From: an uncultured Bacteroidales bacterium
GTDB lineage: Bacteria; Bacteroidota; Bacteroidia; Bacteroidales; Paludibacteraceae
Length of the DNA stretch: 64,000 nucleotides
Assembly: GCA_900316125.1 (NCBI GenBank)
Contig: ONBO01000005.1
Coordinates: 43,444 to 107,443, forward strand
Reading direction: 5' to 3'
The position numbers and the translations under genes were made by a program. Each line of letters begins with the position of its first letter. The stretch's first letter is position 1. The notes under the pieces were generated by a model. The model saw only the letters and a list, made by a program, of their open reading frames with translations. It did not search any database and was not told the origin of the DNA. Shown here in pieces: positions 55,871 through 64,000 of the stretch.

Positions 55871-55890
55871 GCACAATGTTAAAATTGTGC
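55871..55890. repeat. Inverted repeat at the prmC stop codon
   Basis: GCACAAT, six-base loop, ATTGTGC: a perfect 7-base stem that contains the prmC stop (55881-55879). It lacks a T-tract, so it is at best a weak 3-prime-end stem. Confidence 0.35.
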
Positions 55891-56727
55891 TCTGGCAACC
55901 ACAAAACGCTCCTGAGAGAAGAGGTCTTTAACTATCTCAGTATTCAGATTTATGCCTTTGAACAGCGATGCGGTCTCACTGCAAAGCCACTGGTTTGCTT
56001 CAACCATAATCATTCCGCCCTCCTTTAAAACGGATGGGGCCAGGCAGGCGATGCGTCTGTAGAATATTAACGGGTCAGAGTCCTCTACAAACAGGGCTGT
56101 ATGGGGCTCGTAGTCAAGCACACGCTTAGGCATGGTAGGAGTTTCAGAGCGGCGCACGTAGGGTGGATTGCTGACTATCAGATCAAACTGCCTGCCGCTA
56201 AGGCAATTTTCGTTAAGAAAATCACTCTGTATAAATTCAATATTTCCTACGGAGTGTAGCGCAGCATTGCTTTTTGCCACTCCTAAAGCCTTTGCTGAGA
56301 TGTCAATGGCTGTGACTCTGGCGTTTGGGAAAATATGCGCAAGCGTGATTGCAATACATCCGCTCCCAGTGCCAATATCCACTATTTCAAGGCGTTGGTC
56401 TTTATTATAACTTTTCCCGATGAAATCGACCATTTCCTGAGTCTCAAGCCTCGGTATCAGAACGGAACTGTCAACCTTGAATTTCAGGGAGCAGAACTCT
56501 GCAATGCCAGTAATATACTCAAAGGGCTCACCATCACTAAGACGTCGGACGATATCATCCAGTATGGTTTTCTGCTCTGCGCTCAGTTCAGATTCATCTA
56601 TGAAATAGGTTTTTGAGTACTCCGTTGCGCATATATATGCCAGAGCGCGCCTCCAAAGTACGGCACATTCATCAGTAGTGTATAAAGCAGTGAGCTTTGA
56701 TATGAATTCTGAGCGTAAAGTAGCCAT
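55879..56727 (-). CDS. prmC: Release factor glutamine methyltransferase PrmC
   Basis: Methylates the glutamine of the GGQ motif in release factors RF1 and RF2. N-terminal helical domain (~1-80), SAM-binding motif IVDIGTGSGCIAITLA (~115-130) and catalytic NPPYVRRSE (~186-194). 282 residues is typical. Its ATG overlaps the ribD stop (TAATG) so the two are co-translated, as often seen. Confidence 0.94.
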   Translation of the reverse strand: MATLRSEFISKLTALYTTDECAVLWRRALAYICATEYSKTYFIDESELSAEQKTILDDIVRRLSDGEPFEYITGIAEFCSLKFKVDSSVLIPRLETQEMVDFIGKSYNKDQRLEIVDIGTGSGCIAITLAHIFPNARVTAIDISAKALGVAKSNAALHSVGNIEFIQSDFLNENCLSGRQFDLIVSNPPYVRRSETPTMPKRVLDYEPHTALFVEDSDPLIFYRRIACLAPSVLKEGGMIMVEANQWLCSETASLFKGINLNTEIVKDLFSQERFVVARAQF

Positions 56728-57713
56728 TATTCCACTGAATGTGTGAATCTTACAATTTTTTGACGGCCTATAACGGAGACGTCGGCGTCAGATGGAATAT
56801 TAATGTGTGGGGCTGGTGTGCCGCTACCGCATGTGGCAGGTCCGGTTTCTATTTGCACCTCATCATAATATCCTGTCTCTATGAATCTTTTGAGAGTGTT
56901 CTCTCCGCCTTCCACTATTACACTTTGTATGCCGTTCCTGTAGAGTAACTCTCCTATCTCAGAAGGAGTCATCTCCTTGTCTATTAATATAGTAGGTGCG
57001 GATGTGTCAAATATTCGGTGAGATGGAGGAATTTTGCCGCTTTTGTCTATTGTTACGCGTACTGGGTTTTTCCCAAACCAGCGTCGGGTGTTAAGGTGAG
57101 GGTCATCTTTCACGGCTGTTGCAGTACCCACCATGATAGCCATGTTCTCCGCTCTCATTTGGTGTACAAGAGCCTTGGTCGTATCGGAAGAGATACGTAT
57201 AGGCTTGCTGTCAAAGGCATCAAGGAATCCGTCAGATGTCTGAGCCCATTTAAGAATAATATACGGTCTGTGCTTGGCGTGAAATGTAAAAAACTTGCGG
57301 TTCAGTTCCCAACCTTCCTTCTCTAAAACACCGGTTTCAACGGAGATTCCGGCATTTATAAGCATCTCAATTCCTTTGCCTGCCACCTGAGGGTTAGGGT
57401 CCATGTTGGCTATGACAACCCTCTTAACTTTCTCATTTATAATTCTAAGTGAGCAGGGTGGAGTTTTGCCGTAGTGGCTGCAAGGCTCCAAGTTCACGTA
57501 TAATGTTGACTTTGGGATGAGCTCTTTCTCTTTTACGCTGTCAAGGGCGTTCACCTCGGCATGCCATCCGCCGCAGTATCTGTGATAGCCTTCACCTATT
57601 ATCCTGTCATTGAAGACCACCACGCAGCCCACCATTGGATTTGGCGCAGTGCGTCCCTCCCCAAGGCGTGCCAGCTGCAGGCAGCGTTTCATATATCCTT
57701 CATCTATGGTCAT
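56727..57713 (-). CDS. ribD: Bifunctional riboflavin biosynthesis deaminase/reductase RibD
   Basis: Second and third steps of riboflavin synthesis. N-terminal zinc deaminase (~1-145) with the HAE ligand at ~51-53 and PCSHYGKTPPCS (~78-89). C-terminal RibD reductase domain (~150-328) with LKWAQTSDGFLD and VEGGENTLKRFIE. 328 residues, slightly shorter than E. coli RibD (367), which is normal for the phylum. Starts 110 bases from the divergent TPR gene. Confidence 0.95.
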   Translation of the reverse strand: MTIDEGYMKRCLQLARLGEGRTAPNPMVGCVVVFNDRIIGEGYHRYCGGWHAEVNALDSVKEKELIPKSTLYVNLEPCSHYGKTPPCSLRIINEKVKRVVIANMDPNPQVAGKGIEMLINAGISVETGVLEKEGWELNRKFFTFHAKHRPYIILKWAQTSDGFLDAFDSKPIRISSDTTKALVHQMRAENMAIMVGTATAVKDDPHLNTRRWFGKNPVRVTIDKSGKIPPSHRIFDTSAPTILIDKEMTPSEIGELLYRNGIQSVIVEGGENTLKRFIETGYYDEVQIETGPATCGSGTPAPHINIPSDADVSVIGRQKIVRFTHSVE

Positions 57714-57775
57714 AGATTGACTCTTATAGGTGCAAATTTAACCAAAATATTCTATTTTTTAATGAATTTAAAATG

Positions 57776-57783
57776 TATCTTTG
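57776..57783 (+). promoter_or_regulatory. -7 promoter box for the TPR/outer-membrane gene pair
   Basis: Plus-strand TATCTTTG, an exact TAnnTTTG match 40 bases before the ATG at 57824. No clear -33 TTG. Confidence 0.5.
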
Positions 57784-57823
57784 CAGATTGTGAAAAAAAT
57801 TAAGAAATAAAGCCATAAATAAC

Positions 57824-58231
57824 ATGAATATTAAGTACAGAATCCTGTTTGTAGCGGCAGTGCTTGCGCTTAGCATGGGGGCCAGCGCCTCCAGAAGCGT
57901 GTTTGACAATGCACCTGCCACTCTGTACAGTGAAGCCACTCAGTTCTTTGCCGGCAAAAACTATCACGCCGCCATACGCTATTATAAGAATTTCCTAAAA
58001 TATAGTCCCACCGATGTGGAGAGCGGTGATGAGAGGATTCGTATTGCCAGGCAGAACATTGCACTTGCCTCATACTACCTTAGGGAGGCGGATGCCGCCC
58101 AGCTGCTCACCTCATACGCAGAGGAGTTCCCTTATACACAGAATTCACCCAACTGGTGTTTTACCGTGGATTCTGCTATGTCCAGCAGAACAAGTACGAG
58201 CAGGGAGCATACGAGTTTGCCCAGATTCTGA
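57824..58231 (+). CDS. N-terminal part of a frameshifted TPR protein
   Basis: 135 residues as read, but only the first ~105 look real: a signal (~1-24, SMGASAS) and two TPR-like helix pairs (LYSEATQFFAGKNYHAAIRYY). After AEEFPYT the frame drifts into a non-repeat tail (SPNWCFTVDSAMSSR). The +2 frame picks up the TPR pattern at once (YTEFTQLVFYRGFCYV), so a base is missing near 58129-58140, beside the CCC run in TTCCCTT. The intact gene would be about 995 codons, 57824-60810. Confidence 0.7.
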   Translation: MNIKYRILFVAAVLALSMGASASRSVFDNAPATLYSEATQFFAGKNYHAAIRYYKNFLKYSPTDVESGDERIRIARQNIALASYYLREADAAQLLTSYAEEFPYTQNSPNWCFTVDSAMSSRTSTSREHTSLPRF

Positions 58232-60810
58232 AACAGCAAGATTGTGAATACACCCTGCCTTCACATTACTACTATGGTTACTGTGAGTTCTACATGAAGA
58301 ACTACAGCACGGCGCTTGAGCACCTGCTGAAGGTTAAGGACGAGGCTGATTTTGCTGCAACGGCACCATATCTTATTTGCCAGTGCTACTACTATACAGG
58401 AGACTGTGAACATGCTACGGTGATGGCTGACAGTGTTATAAACGCCTCTCCAAAGAACAAATATGTTCCAGCCATGAAGCATATCCTGGCATCGTGTCAG
58501 TTTAAGGATAAAAAACACTCAGAGGCGCTGGAGAACCTGCTCGCCTATAAAAAAGGTAACAAGAAACTGGCTCGTGAAGACTGGTACATGCTAGGTATCA
58601 GCTACTATAACACAGACAATCCGCAGAAGGCGGTGGAGTGCCTTAGCAAAGTTACAAACAAGGATGACGTTCTCACCCAGAACAGCTATTTTCACATAGC
58701 CATGGCGCAGCTTGCCCTCGGCGATAAGAAAAAGGCGCGTATGGCTTTTGAGAGCGCATCGCGTTACAACTATGACAAGAATATCAGCTGTGATGCTCTT
58801 TACAATTACGCACTTGTAACATACGAACTCTCTTACTCTCCGTTCAATGAGAGCGTTTCAGCGTTTGAGCGTTTCCTTAAGGAATATCCTGAGTCAGAAT
58901 ATTGCTCTAAGGTGTATGAATACCTGATAAACGTATATCTCACCACCAAGAACTATCAGGCCGCCTATAACTCAATACAGAAGATAGGCGCTAAGACAGA
59001 TGCTATCCGTGAGGCGGAGGAGCGAGTTCTGTTTGGCATGGGAACCACACAGATAGCAAACCGCCGCTATGCTGAGGCCGCTTCTACATTTCAGACCATT
59101 CTATCGGGGAAATCATATAATGAAGACCTTACAGTACGCTCCTATTTTTGGAATGGTGAGTGTCTGTACCGCCTTGGAAAGTATGAAGAGTCTGTGAAAA
59201 ACCTCAAGACCTATTTGGCCAAGACAACATCGCGTGAACAGGAGGAGTATGGCTACGCTCACTATGATTTAGGTTATGACTATCTGAAACTTGGAAATAA
59301 GACAGAGTCAAACAACTGGCTTAGAAAGTTCACCATGCTCAGCGGTGTGGACCCTCAGATGAAGGTTGACGCATATAACCGCATAGGAGACAACTACTTC
59401 TCTGAAAGAAACTTTAAGCAGGCCGGCGATGCGTACGCCAGTGCCCAGACTGTGGCTGACAAGGTGGCTGGTGCTGACTACGCTATGTATCAGACAGGCC
59501 TCATAGCAGGTTTGCAGAAAAACTATAATGAGAAGATAAATGTTCTAAAGAATCTTCTGGCCAAATATCCTAAGTCTGAGTGGGCTGATGACGCACTATA
59601 TGAGATTGCAAATAGTTACGTGGCTCTTAATGAGAATGATAACGCCATAGATACTTACACTAAGGTGGCAAACTCATATCCTAAGACCAACCCTATGGTG
59701 CGCAAGGCCAAACTTCAGATTGCAATGCTTCGCTACAATGCCGGAAACACAGACGCCGCTATTGCCATGTATAAAGAGGTGGCAACCGGCTATCCTGGCA
59801 CAGAGGAGGCTCAGACAAGTATTGAGACCCTTGAGACCATCATGGTTGACAATAACCGAGTGGCCGAGTTTACAGAGCTTGCAAAAACGCTTAACAGCGG
59901 CAAAGGCGGTGTGACTATAACCGTAAAGGAGGATTCACTCACATATAAGGCTGCAGAAAAGGTATACTTCAGAGATAACTTCAAAGAGGCTGAAAGTTCA
60001 TTCAAGGCCTATCTTGAAAAGTACCCCGATGGCAAGTACCACTCACTGGCCGCTTATTACCTGGCAGCCTGCATGTACCGTCAGGGCAATATGGACGGAG
60101 CATTGGAGCAGTATCGCGCTCTGCTTTCTGACAGTGGCAATCCTAACAGGGAGGAGACATTGGCAAAGGCCTCCTCAATATGCTATGGCAAGCAGGAGTG
60201 GGCTGAGGCTCTCAAATACTACACAGAACTTGAGCAGATTGGCGGAAAGGATAACCGCATAAAGGCCAAGATTGGAATTATGAGGTGCGCCTATAATCTG
60301 CAGTCATACCAGAAGACAGTTTCAGCCGCCACTGATGTTTTAGCGGAGAGCGGCGATGCTGAGATTCAGCTTGAGGCCAAATATAAGCGCATGAAATCAA
60401 ATCTGGCGCTCGGAAATGACGCCATGGCGGACATAAAGGAGCTGTGCAAGGATACTCGCAACGCATACGGTGCTGAGGCTGAGGCCCTGCTTATCCAGCA
60501 ATATTATGAGAACAGGAACTATGCCCAGTGCGAGAAGGAGTTCTTTGCTTTTGTAGACAGGGGCACTCCTCACTCATACTATCTTGCCAAGGCTTTCATC
60601 ACCCTGGCAGACTGCTACATGGCTCAGGAGAACTGGTTTGACGCTAAGCAGTACCTTCTCTCATTAAGCCAGAACTACTCCCCAGCCCCTCAGGATATAC
60701 AGGAGGCTATAGATACAAGGCTGAACACTATAGCCGCTAAAGAGGCGGAGCAGGTGGCGCCGGCCGCATCGCAGGTGGAGGAACAGGAAAACAAACAGAT
60801 TACAGAGTAA
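58156..60810 (+). CDS. Main part of the frameshifted TPR protein
   Basis: 884 residues from a GTG (58156), with TPR-like repeats through its entire length (for example EALENLLAYKKGNKKLAREDWYML, AIDTYTKVANSYPKTNP, PDGKYHSLAAYYLAACMYRQG). There is no signal of its own because the N-terminal part lies in the 57824 frame. The joined protein is a ~1000-residue exported TPR scaffold, typically encoded before an outer-membrane barrel in Bacteroidales. The GTG is probably not a real start. Ends 23 bases before the barrel gene. Confidence 0.78.
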   Translation: MFYRGFCYVQQNKYEQGAYEFAQILKQQDCEYTLPSHYYYGYCEFYMKNYSTALEHLLKVKDEADFAATAPYLICQCYYYTGDCEHATVMADSVINASPKNKYVPAMKHILASCQFKDKKHSEALENLLAYKKGNKKLAREDWYMLGISYYNTDNPQKAVECLSKVTNKDDVLTQNSYFHIAMAQLALGDKKKARMAFESASRYNYDKNISCDALYNYALVTYELSYSPFNESVSAFERFLKEYPESEYCSKVYEYLINVYLTTKNYQAAYNSIQKIGAKTDAIREAEERVLFGMGTTQIANRRYAEAASTFQTILSGKSYNEDLTVRSYFWNGECLYRLGKYEESVKNLKTYLAKTTSREQEEYGYAHYDLGYDYLKLGNKTESNNWLRKFTMLSGVDPQMKVDAYNRIGDNYFSERNFKQAGDAYASAQTVADKVAGADYAMYQTGLIAGLQKNYNEKINVLKNLLAKYPKSEWADDALYEIANSYVALNENDNAIDTYTKVANSYPKTNPMVRKAKLQIAMLRYNAGNTDAAIAMYKEVATGYPGTEEAQTSIETLETIMVDNNRVAEFTELAKTLNSGKGGVTITVKEDSLTYKAAEKVYFRDNFKEAESSFKAYLEKYPDGKYHSLAAYYLAACMYRQGNMDGALEQYRALLSDSGNPNREETLAKASSICYGKQEWAEALKYYTELEQIGGKDNRIKAKIGIMRCAYNLQSYQKTVSAATDVLAESGDAEIQLEAKYKRMKSNLALGNDAMADIKELCKDTRNAYGAEAEALLIQQYYENRNYAQCEKEFFAFVDRGTPHSYYLAKAFITLADCYMAQENWFDAKQYLLSLSQNYSPAPQDIQEAIDTRLNTIAAKEAEQVAPAASQVEEQENKQITE

Positions 60811-60833
60811 AAACAGAATCAATATAGATTAAG

Positions 60834-62480
60834 ATGAAATACAGATTGTTAATATTAGCAATAATTGGTTCATGCTGTGTCATGGCTCAGGATAATGATA
60901 TTAAGCGTAATGTCACAGTGGAGAGGGACTATAACCCTGCTACGGTTAACGCCACCAAGATAAGCCCTGTTCCTACTAAGGAGGATTTGAGCGTGGAGCA
61001 GCCAGTGGTGACATACTCAACATGGAGCAGTGCGGAGGATGTGACTTGTGCCAATGAAGTGGCAAAGGCGGATAAATATACAGAGAAACAGAGGGCTGAG
61101 GCTAAGAAGGGAATAGCCAAAGTGGGTCTCGGTTTCTATTGGCAGACATTGGGAGAGTTCTACTATCCGCTGCTGCATAATGACAAAAACATGCTCGATA
61201 TTGATTTGAAACACCTTGCAAACTGGTCTCACAATAAATTGCCTGACGGGACATCGCCCAGGGCTATAAACCATAACACACGTCTTAGCCTGAACTTCAG
61301 CAATCAGTTCTCTTCAAGCCGTCTGCGCACGGGTGTGAGCGTGTCATATAACGGTTTTGACTACTATGGACTCAGCTCGCTGCCTCGTGAGATTGACCTT
61401 ATGAAGGATACGGTCTGCAACTACACCACAGTAGGTTTCTACATGGGACTTGGCTCCACTAACCCGTATTCCAACATAGAGTATGACTTTGAAGTAGGTT
61501 ATCACTATTTTGGTAGAAACTTTGGCATATCACAGCATAATATTTTGCTCGCTGGCGATGTTTGCGGTGAGGCAGGCCCTGGCAAGTTTGGTGCTGAAAT
61601 TGATATAGACTTTGACATTAACAAACGCTCATGGGAGCCTAAGGCTGAGGTGGGCGCCTTGATAAAACTTACGCCATATTACAAACTTGGCGGTGAGAAC
61701 TGGAACCTCAAGCTTGGCGGTAACCTCTTTATACATGCTGAGAAGGGTACTAAGCGTCCTATAACAGGTAGCGCTGATGTGGAGGGTAGCTTTGGCATAG
61801 TGCCTGACCTTCTCTATCTAAACGCAGGAGTTGGCGGCTATTTCGAGGAGAATATGTACACTGATGTCTTCCTTGAGAACAAGTATATTGACAACGATTT
61901 TGAGATTGAACCTACATACTGTCCGTTTGACCTTAATGTAGGCATAAAGACAAATATTATGAAGGGCCTTATGTTTGAGGCCGGAGGCCGTTACTCCATA
62001 ATATTTGACCAGTTCTATTTTGTGAACCATACAGTGGGAGGACTCTCATCAAACACATTTGATGTGGTTCAGGATAACACCCATAAGCTGTCTGCGGAGC
62101 TGGGACTCTATTTCACATACGTTAAGAACCTTGATATGAGCCTGAAGGGCAAATATAACTTCTGGGGTGTGACCACAATAGGCACTCCTTGGCAGCGCCC
62201 TGCGTGGGAGGTGAATTTTGACGCTAAATATACAATAAAGGAAAAGTGGCGCATAGGGCTCAGCTACAACTTCCTTGGAGGCCGCTACGCCTTAGTTAAC
62301 GGAGAAAAGGTTAAGATGAAGAACTTCCATGACCTTAACATCTATTTCTCATATCAGGTGCTTGACTTCCTGGAGATATTCGCTAACGGCAAGAACCTTG
62401 CAAATGTGAAGGCTGACACCTATTACGGTTACACCTCAATGGGTATTAACGGAATGATTGGGGCTACATTTAGATTCTAA
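60834..62480 (+). CDS. Outer-membrane beta-barrel protein (TonB-receptor-like barrel without plug)
   Basis: 548 residues: signal (~1-18, CCVMAQ), a short conserved linker with ERDYNPATVNATKISPVP, then aromatic beta strands to the C-terminal Phe (MIGATFRF), the usual outer-membrane insertion signal. Barrel-like phrases include NTRLSLNFSNQFSSSRLRTG and KWRIGLSYNFLGGRYALVNG. No TonB box or plug domain is seen, so it is a pore or assembly partner rather than a classic receptor. Probably co-transcribed with the TPR scaffold. Confidence 0.83.
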   Translation: MKYRLLILAIIGSCCVMAQDNDIKRNVTVERDYNPATVNATKISPVPTKEDLSVEQPVVTYSTWSSAEDVTCANEVAKADKYTEKQRAEAKKGIAKVGLGFYWQTLGEFYYPLLHNDKNMLDIDLKHLANWSHNKLPDGTSPRAINHNTRLSLNFSNQFSSSRLRTGVSVSYNGFDYYGLSSLPREIDLMKDTVCNYTTVGFYMGLGSTNPYSNIEYDFEVGYHYFGRNFGISQHNILLAGDVCGEAGPGKFGAEIDIDFDINKRSWEPKAEVGALIKLTPYYKLGGENWNLKLGGNLFIHAEKGTKRPITGSADVEGSFGIVPDLLYLNAGVGGYFEENMYTDVFLENKYIDNDFEIEPTYCPFDLNVGIKTNIMKGLMFEAGGRYSIIFDQFYFVNHTVGGLSSNTFDVVQDNTHKLSAELGLYFTYVKNLDMSLKGKYNFWGVTTIGTPWQRPAWEVNFDAKYTIKEKWRIGLSYNFLGGRYALVNGEKVKMKNFHDLNIYFSYQVLDFLEIFANGKNLANVKADTYYGYTSMGINGMIGATFRF

Positions 62481-62504
62481 ATTTACGAATTGGAGTAAAA
62501 ATTT

Positions 62505-62532
62505 CTCAACTCTCAACTCTCAATTCTCAATT
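62505..62532. repeat. Heptanucleotide tandem repeat (4 units)
   Basis: CTCAACT, CTCAACT, CTCAATT, CTCAATT: four exact 7-base units starting 25 bases after the barrel gene stop and ending just before the greA -7 box. Confidence 0.7.
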
Positions 62533-62538
62533 ATTTAT

Positions 62539-62546
62539 TATCTTTG
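62539..62546 (+). promoter_or_regulatory. -7 promoter box for greA
   Basis: Plus-strand TATCTTTG, an exact TAnnTTTG match. Predicted transcript start near 62553, giving a ~90-base greA leader. Confidence 0.55.
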
Positions 62547-62577
62547 TAGCCGTAAGGAGAAATATGAAGATATTTGT

Positions 62578-62609
62578 AGAATCCCCTAAATGGGGGTTCT
62601 ATCTTTTTT
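62578..62609 (+). terminator. Terminator-like hairpin inside the greA leader (attenuator)
   Basis: Stem AGAATCCCC, loop TAAAT, stem GGGGGTTCT (one wobble), then ATC and six T (62604-62609). It lies after the greA promoter and 34 bases before the greA ATG, so it would end a short leader RNA of roughly 55 bases. Confidence 0.6.
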
Positions 62610-62643
62610 ATCGTTTGTAAAATAAACTAAAAATCATATAGTT

Positions 62644-63117
62644 ATGGCAGAAATTACTTACATGACCCAGGAGGGTTATAAAAAACTAATGGATGAGATT
62701 GCTCATCTTGAGAGTGTAGAGCGTCCTAAAATTTCACGTCAGATTGCAGAAGCGCGTGATAAGGGTGATCTTTCAGAGAACGCTGAGTATGATGCAGCCC
62801 GTGAGGCTCAGGGCCTGCTTGAAATGAAGATCTCACAGCTCAAATCCACAGTTGCAAATGTGCGCATCATAGATGAGAGCCACCTTAAATCAGGTGAGGT
62901 TCAGATTCTCAGCAAGGTTACAATCAAGAACACAAAGAACGGCCAGCAGATGACCTATACATTGGTTTCAGAGGCAGAGGCAAACCTTCGTGAGGGTAAG
63001 ATGAGCGTGGGCACCCCTATTGCCAAGGCTCTTATAGGCAAGAAGAAAGGTGACAAGGTGCAGGTTGCCGCTCCGTCAGGAACAATAGAGTTTGAGATAG
63101 TGGAAGTTGGATTCTAA
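62644..63117 (+). CDS. greA: Transcription elongation factor GreA
   Basis: Binds the RNA polymerase secondary channel and stimulates cleavage of backtracked transcripts. N-terminal coiled coil (~1-78) with acidic tip DKGDLSENAEYDAAREAQ, C-terminal FKBP-like domain (~82-157) with GTPIAKALIGKKKGDKV. 157 residues, all family features intact. Followed by the HIT-protein gene after 18 bases, likely one operon. Confidence 0.97.
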   Translation: MAEITYMTQEGYKKLMDEIAHLESVERPKISRQIAEARDKGDLSENAEYDAAREAQGLLEMKISQLKSTVANVRIIDESHLKSGEVQILSKVTIKNTKNGQQMTYTLVSEAEANLREGKMSVGTPIAKALIGKKKGDKVQVAAPSGTIEFEIVEVGF

Positions 63118-63135
63118 AATCTGGAGGACAAAAAG

Positions 63136-63531
63136 ATGACTATCTTTTCAAAAATTGTGGCAGGTGAGATACCTTGCTACAAAATAGCAGAGACCGATAA
63201 GTTTTTCGCATTTCTCGATATCAACCCGCTTGTAAAGGGTCACACCCTTGTAATTCCTAAGCAGGAGGTTGATTATATCTTTGACCTCAGCGATGAGGAC
63301 CTTGCTGGAATGCAGATATTCGCCAAGATAATTGCAGGCGCCATCAAGCGCGCCTTCCCATGCATTAAGGTGGGTCAGGCAGTGCTCGGACTTGAAGTCC
63401 CTCACGCCCACATACACCTTATCCCTATGCAGAGTGAGAAGGATATGCTCTTCTCCAACCCCAAACTAAAACTCACCCCGGAGGAGTTTGAGGAGATTGC
63501 TTCTAAGATAAGAGCAGAAATTAAGCTATAA
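63136..63531 (+). CDS. HIT-family nucleotide hydrolase/transferase (HinT-like)
   Basis: 131 residues with the histidine triad HAHIHLIP near residue 96 and FSKIVAGEIPCYKI at the N-terminus, both typical of the HinT branch, which hydrolyses adenosine phosphoramidates. A full-length, intact copy. A bidirectional terminator follows within 6 bases. Confidence 0.93.
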   Translation: MTIFSKIVAGEIPCYKIAETDKFFAFLDINPLVKGHTLVIPKQEVDYIFDLSDEDLAGMQIFAKIIAGAIKRAFPCIKVGQAVLGLEVPHAHIHLIPMQSEKDMLFSNPKLKLTPEEFEEIASKIRAEIKL

Positions 63532-63536
63532 AAAAA

Positions 63537-63561
63537 GGCTGGCAACTTGCCAGCCTTTTTT
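63537..63561. terminator. Bidirectional terminator between the HIT and argF genes
   Basis: A-tract, stem GGCTGGCA, loop ACT, stem TGCCAGCC, then six T (63556-63561). It serves the convergent HIT gene (plus) and carbamoyltransferase gene (minus). Confidence 0.92.
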
Positions 63562-63562
63562 A

Positions 63563-64000
63563 TTATAGCGCCTCCAGCATCCGCTTTATGACGGTCTGCG
63601 CTGAAACCACGCGGTTGGCGGCCTCTGGTATCACAATGCTGCGCGGACTCTCAATAACATCATCCGTCACAATCATATTACGGCGCACAGGCAGGCAGTG
63701 CATGAAGAACGCATTGTTTGTCAGCGCCATTTTTTCTGTATCTACAGTCCAGCTCATATCCTTGCTCAGAATCTGGCCATATACGTCATCATTGTAGGCA
63801 GACCAGTTCTTGGCGTAGATAAAGTCAGCACCTTCAAAAGCCTTGCGCTGTCAAGGTCAAACAGCATTACAGAGAGCTCCCCGTTGTAGGACAGCCGGTC
63901 TTTGCAGGCGCAAAGTTCCTCATATGCGTCCGAATGATTCGTCACGATGGATACCTTGCGGGCCTCGGAGGGTTGCAGGAAGACCAGTTCCTCCACCAGA
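63563..64000 (-). pseudogene. N-acetylornithine carbamoyltransferase, frameshifted and cut by window edge
   Basis: Arginine pathway enzyme of Bacteroidota that carbamoylates N-acetylornithine. Read on the minus strand, the last ~95 residues are unmistakable: KAFEGADFIYAKNWSAY and HCLPVRRNMIVTDDVIESP, the latter with the catalytic His-Cys-Leu-Pro motif. Upstream of 63850 the same frame meets a TGA. The family-like sequence (KVSIVTNHSDAYEEL, VMLFDLDSA) continues in the other frame to the window edge at 64000. One base appears missing near 63842-63850, so the gene is either a real frameshift mutant or an assembly error. The 5-prime part lies beyond the window. Confidence 0.75.

Noticed and set aside
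63842..64000. A chimeric contig joint or insertion at the argF break
   Set aside because: Residues before the break (KVSIVTNHSDAYEEL, VMLFDLDSA) still follow the carbamoyltransferase pattern in another frame, so a one-base indel explains it better.
1..64000. tRNA, rRNA, CRISPR arrays, insertion sequences
   Set aside because: I read the gene gaps for cloverleaf ends, direct-repeat arrays and transposase-like frames and saw none; a tRNAscan/Infernal run would settle the RNA part.

Overview
The window is a stretch of a Bacteroidales (Bacteroidota) chromosome, most like a Prevotella/Bacteroides-type gut or oral organism. The evidence is the RprX/RprY two-component pair, an OmpA-family PorE-like lipoprotein, families largely confined to the phylum (DUF4294, DUF4301, DUF4292), an N-acetylornithine carbamoyltransferase, a Bacteroidetes-type tra gene set, and promoters with the phylum -7 box TAnnTTTG. 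No rRNA, tRNA or CRISPR array was seen.

Layout. 1-12.8 kb (minus strand): rod-shape operon mreB-mreC-mreD-mrdA, then purH, folA, thyA, a PorE-like lipoprotein, rprY-rprX, a THUMP/RlmL-type RNA methyltransferase and two small envelope proteins. 12.9-16.1 kb: an AT-rich island with two beta-barrel genes (one with helix-hairpin-helix repeats) and a 396-base gene-free, very AT-rich spacer carrying four TTATTAACA boxes. 16.1-26 kb: dprA, a VanZ-like gene, hemW, a coiled-coil protein, ychF, deoC and the mnmG-apt-uvrC group. A canonical parS site lies between mnmG and apt. parS, mnmG and the AT-rich spacer together suggest the window is close to the replication origin.

26-27.7 kb holds ybeY and an SpmAB-type membrane protein, closed by a very strong terminator. 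From 27.8 to 41.07 kb a single promoter with a structured leader drives a compact tra operon: a 57-residue membrane protein, TraE, F, G, I, J, K, M, N, O, then a very large secreted protein with a type IX-like C-terminal sorting domain (split by a frameshift) and a PKD-type lipoprotein. It encodes a type IV secretion channel but no relaxase, coupling protein, integrase, regulators or visible attachment sites, and sits between housekeeping genes. This is the most interesting feature of the window: an apparently domesticated type IV apparatus coupled to a surface protein.

41.1-49.6 kb: a second plus-strand operon (djlA-like, rnr, dut, TPR lipoprotein-like, DUF4292 lipoprotein, EnvC-like) and asnS. 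49.6-57.7 kb (minus): DUF4301 protein, the glycogen/alpha-glucan group (GH57, glycosyltransferase, debranching enzyme), prmC and ribD. 57.8-63.5 kb (plus): a frameshifted ~1000-residue TPR protein, an outer-membrane barrel, greA with a terminator-like hairpin in its leader, and a HIT protein. A frameshifted, edge-truncated N-acetylornithine carbamoyltransferase closes the window. Three separate single-base frame breaks (near 37.4, 58.13 and 63.85 kb) suggest either real mutations or residual sequence errors.
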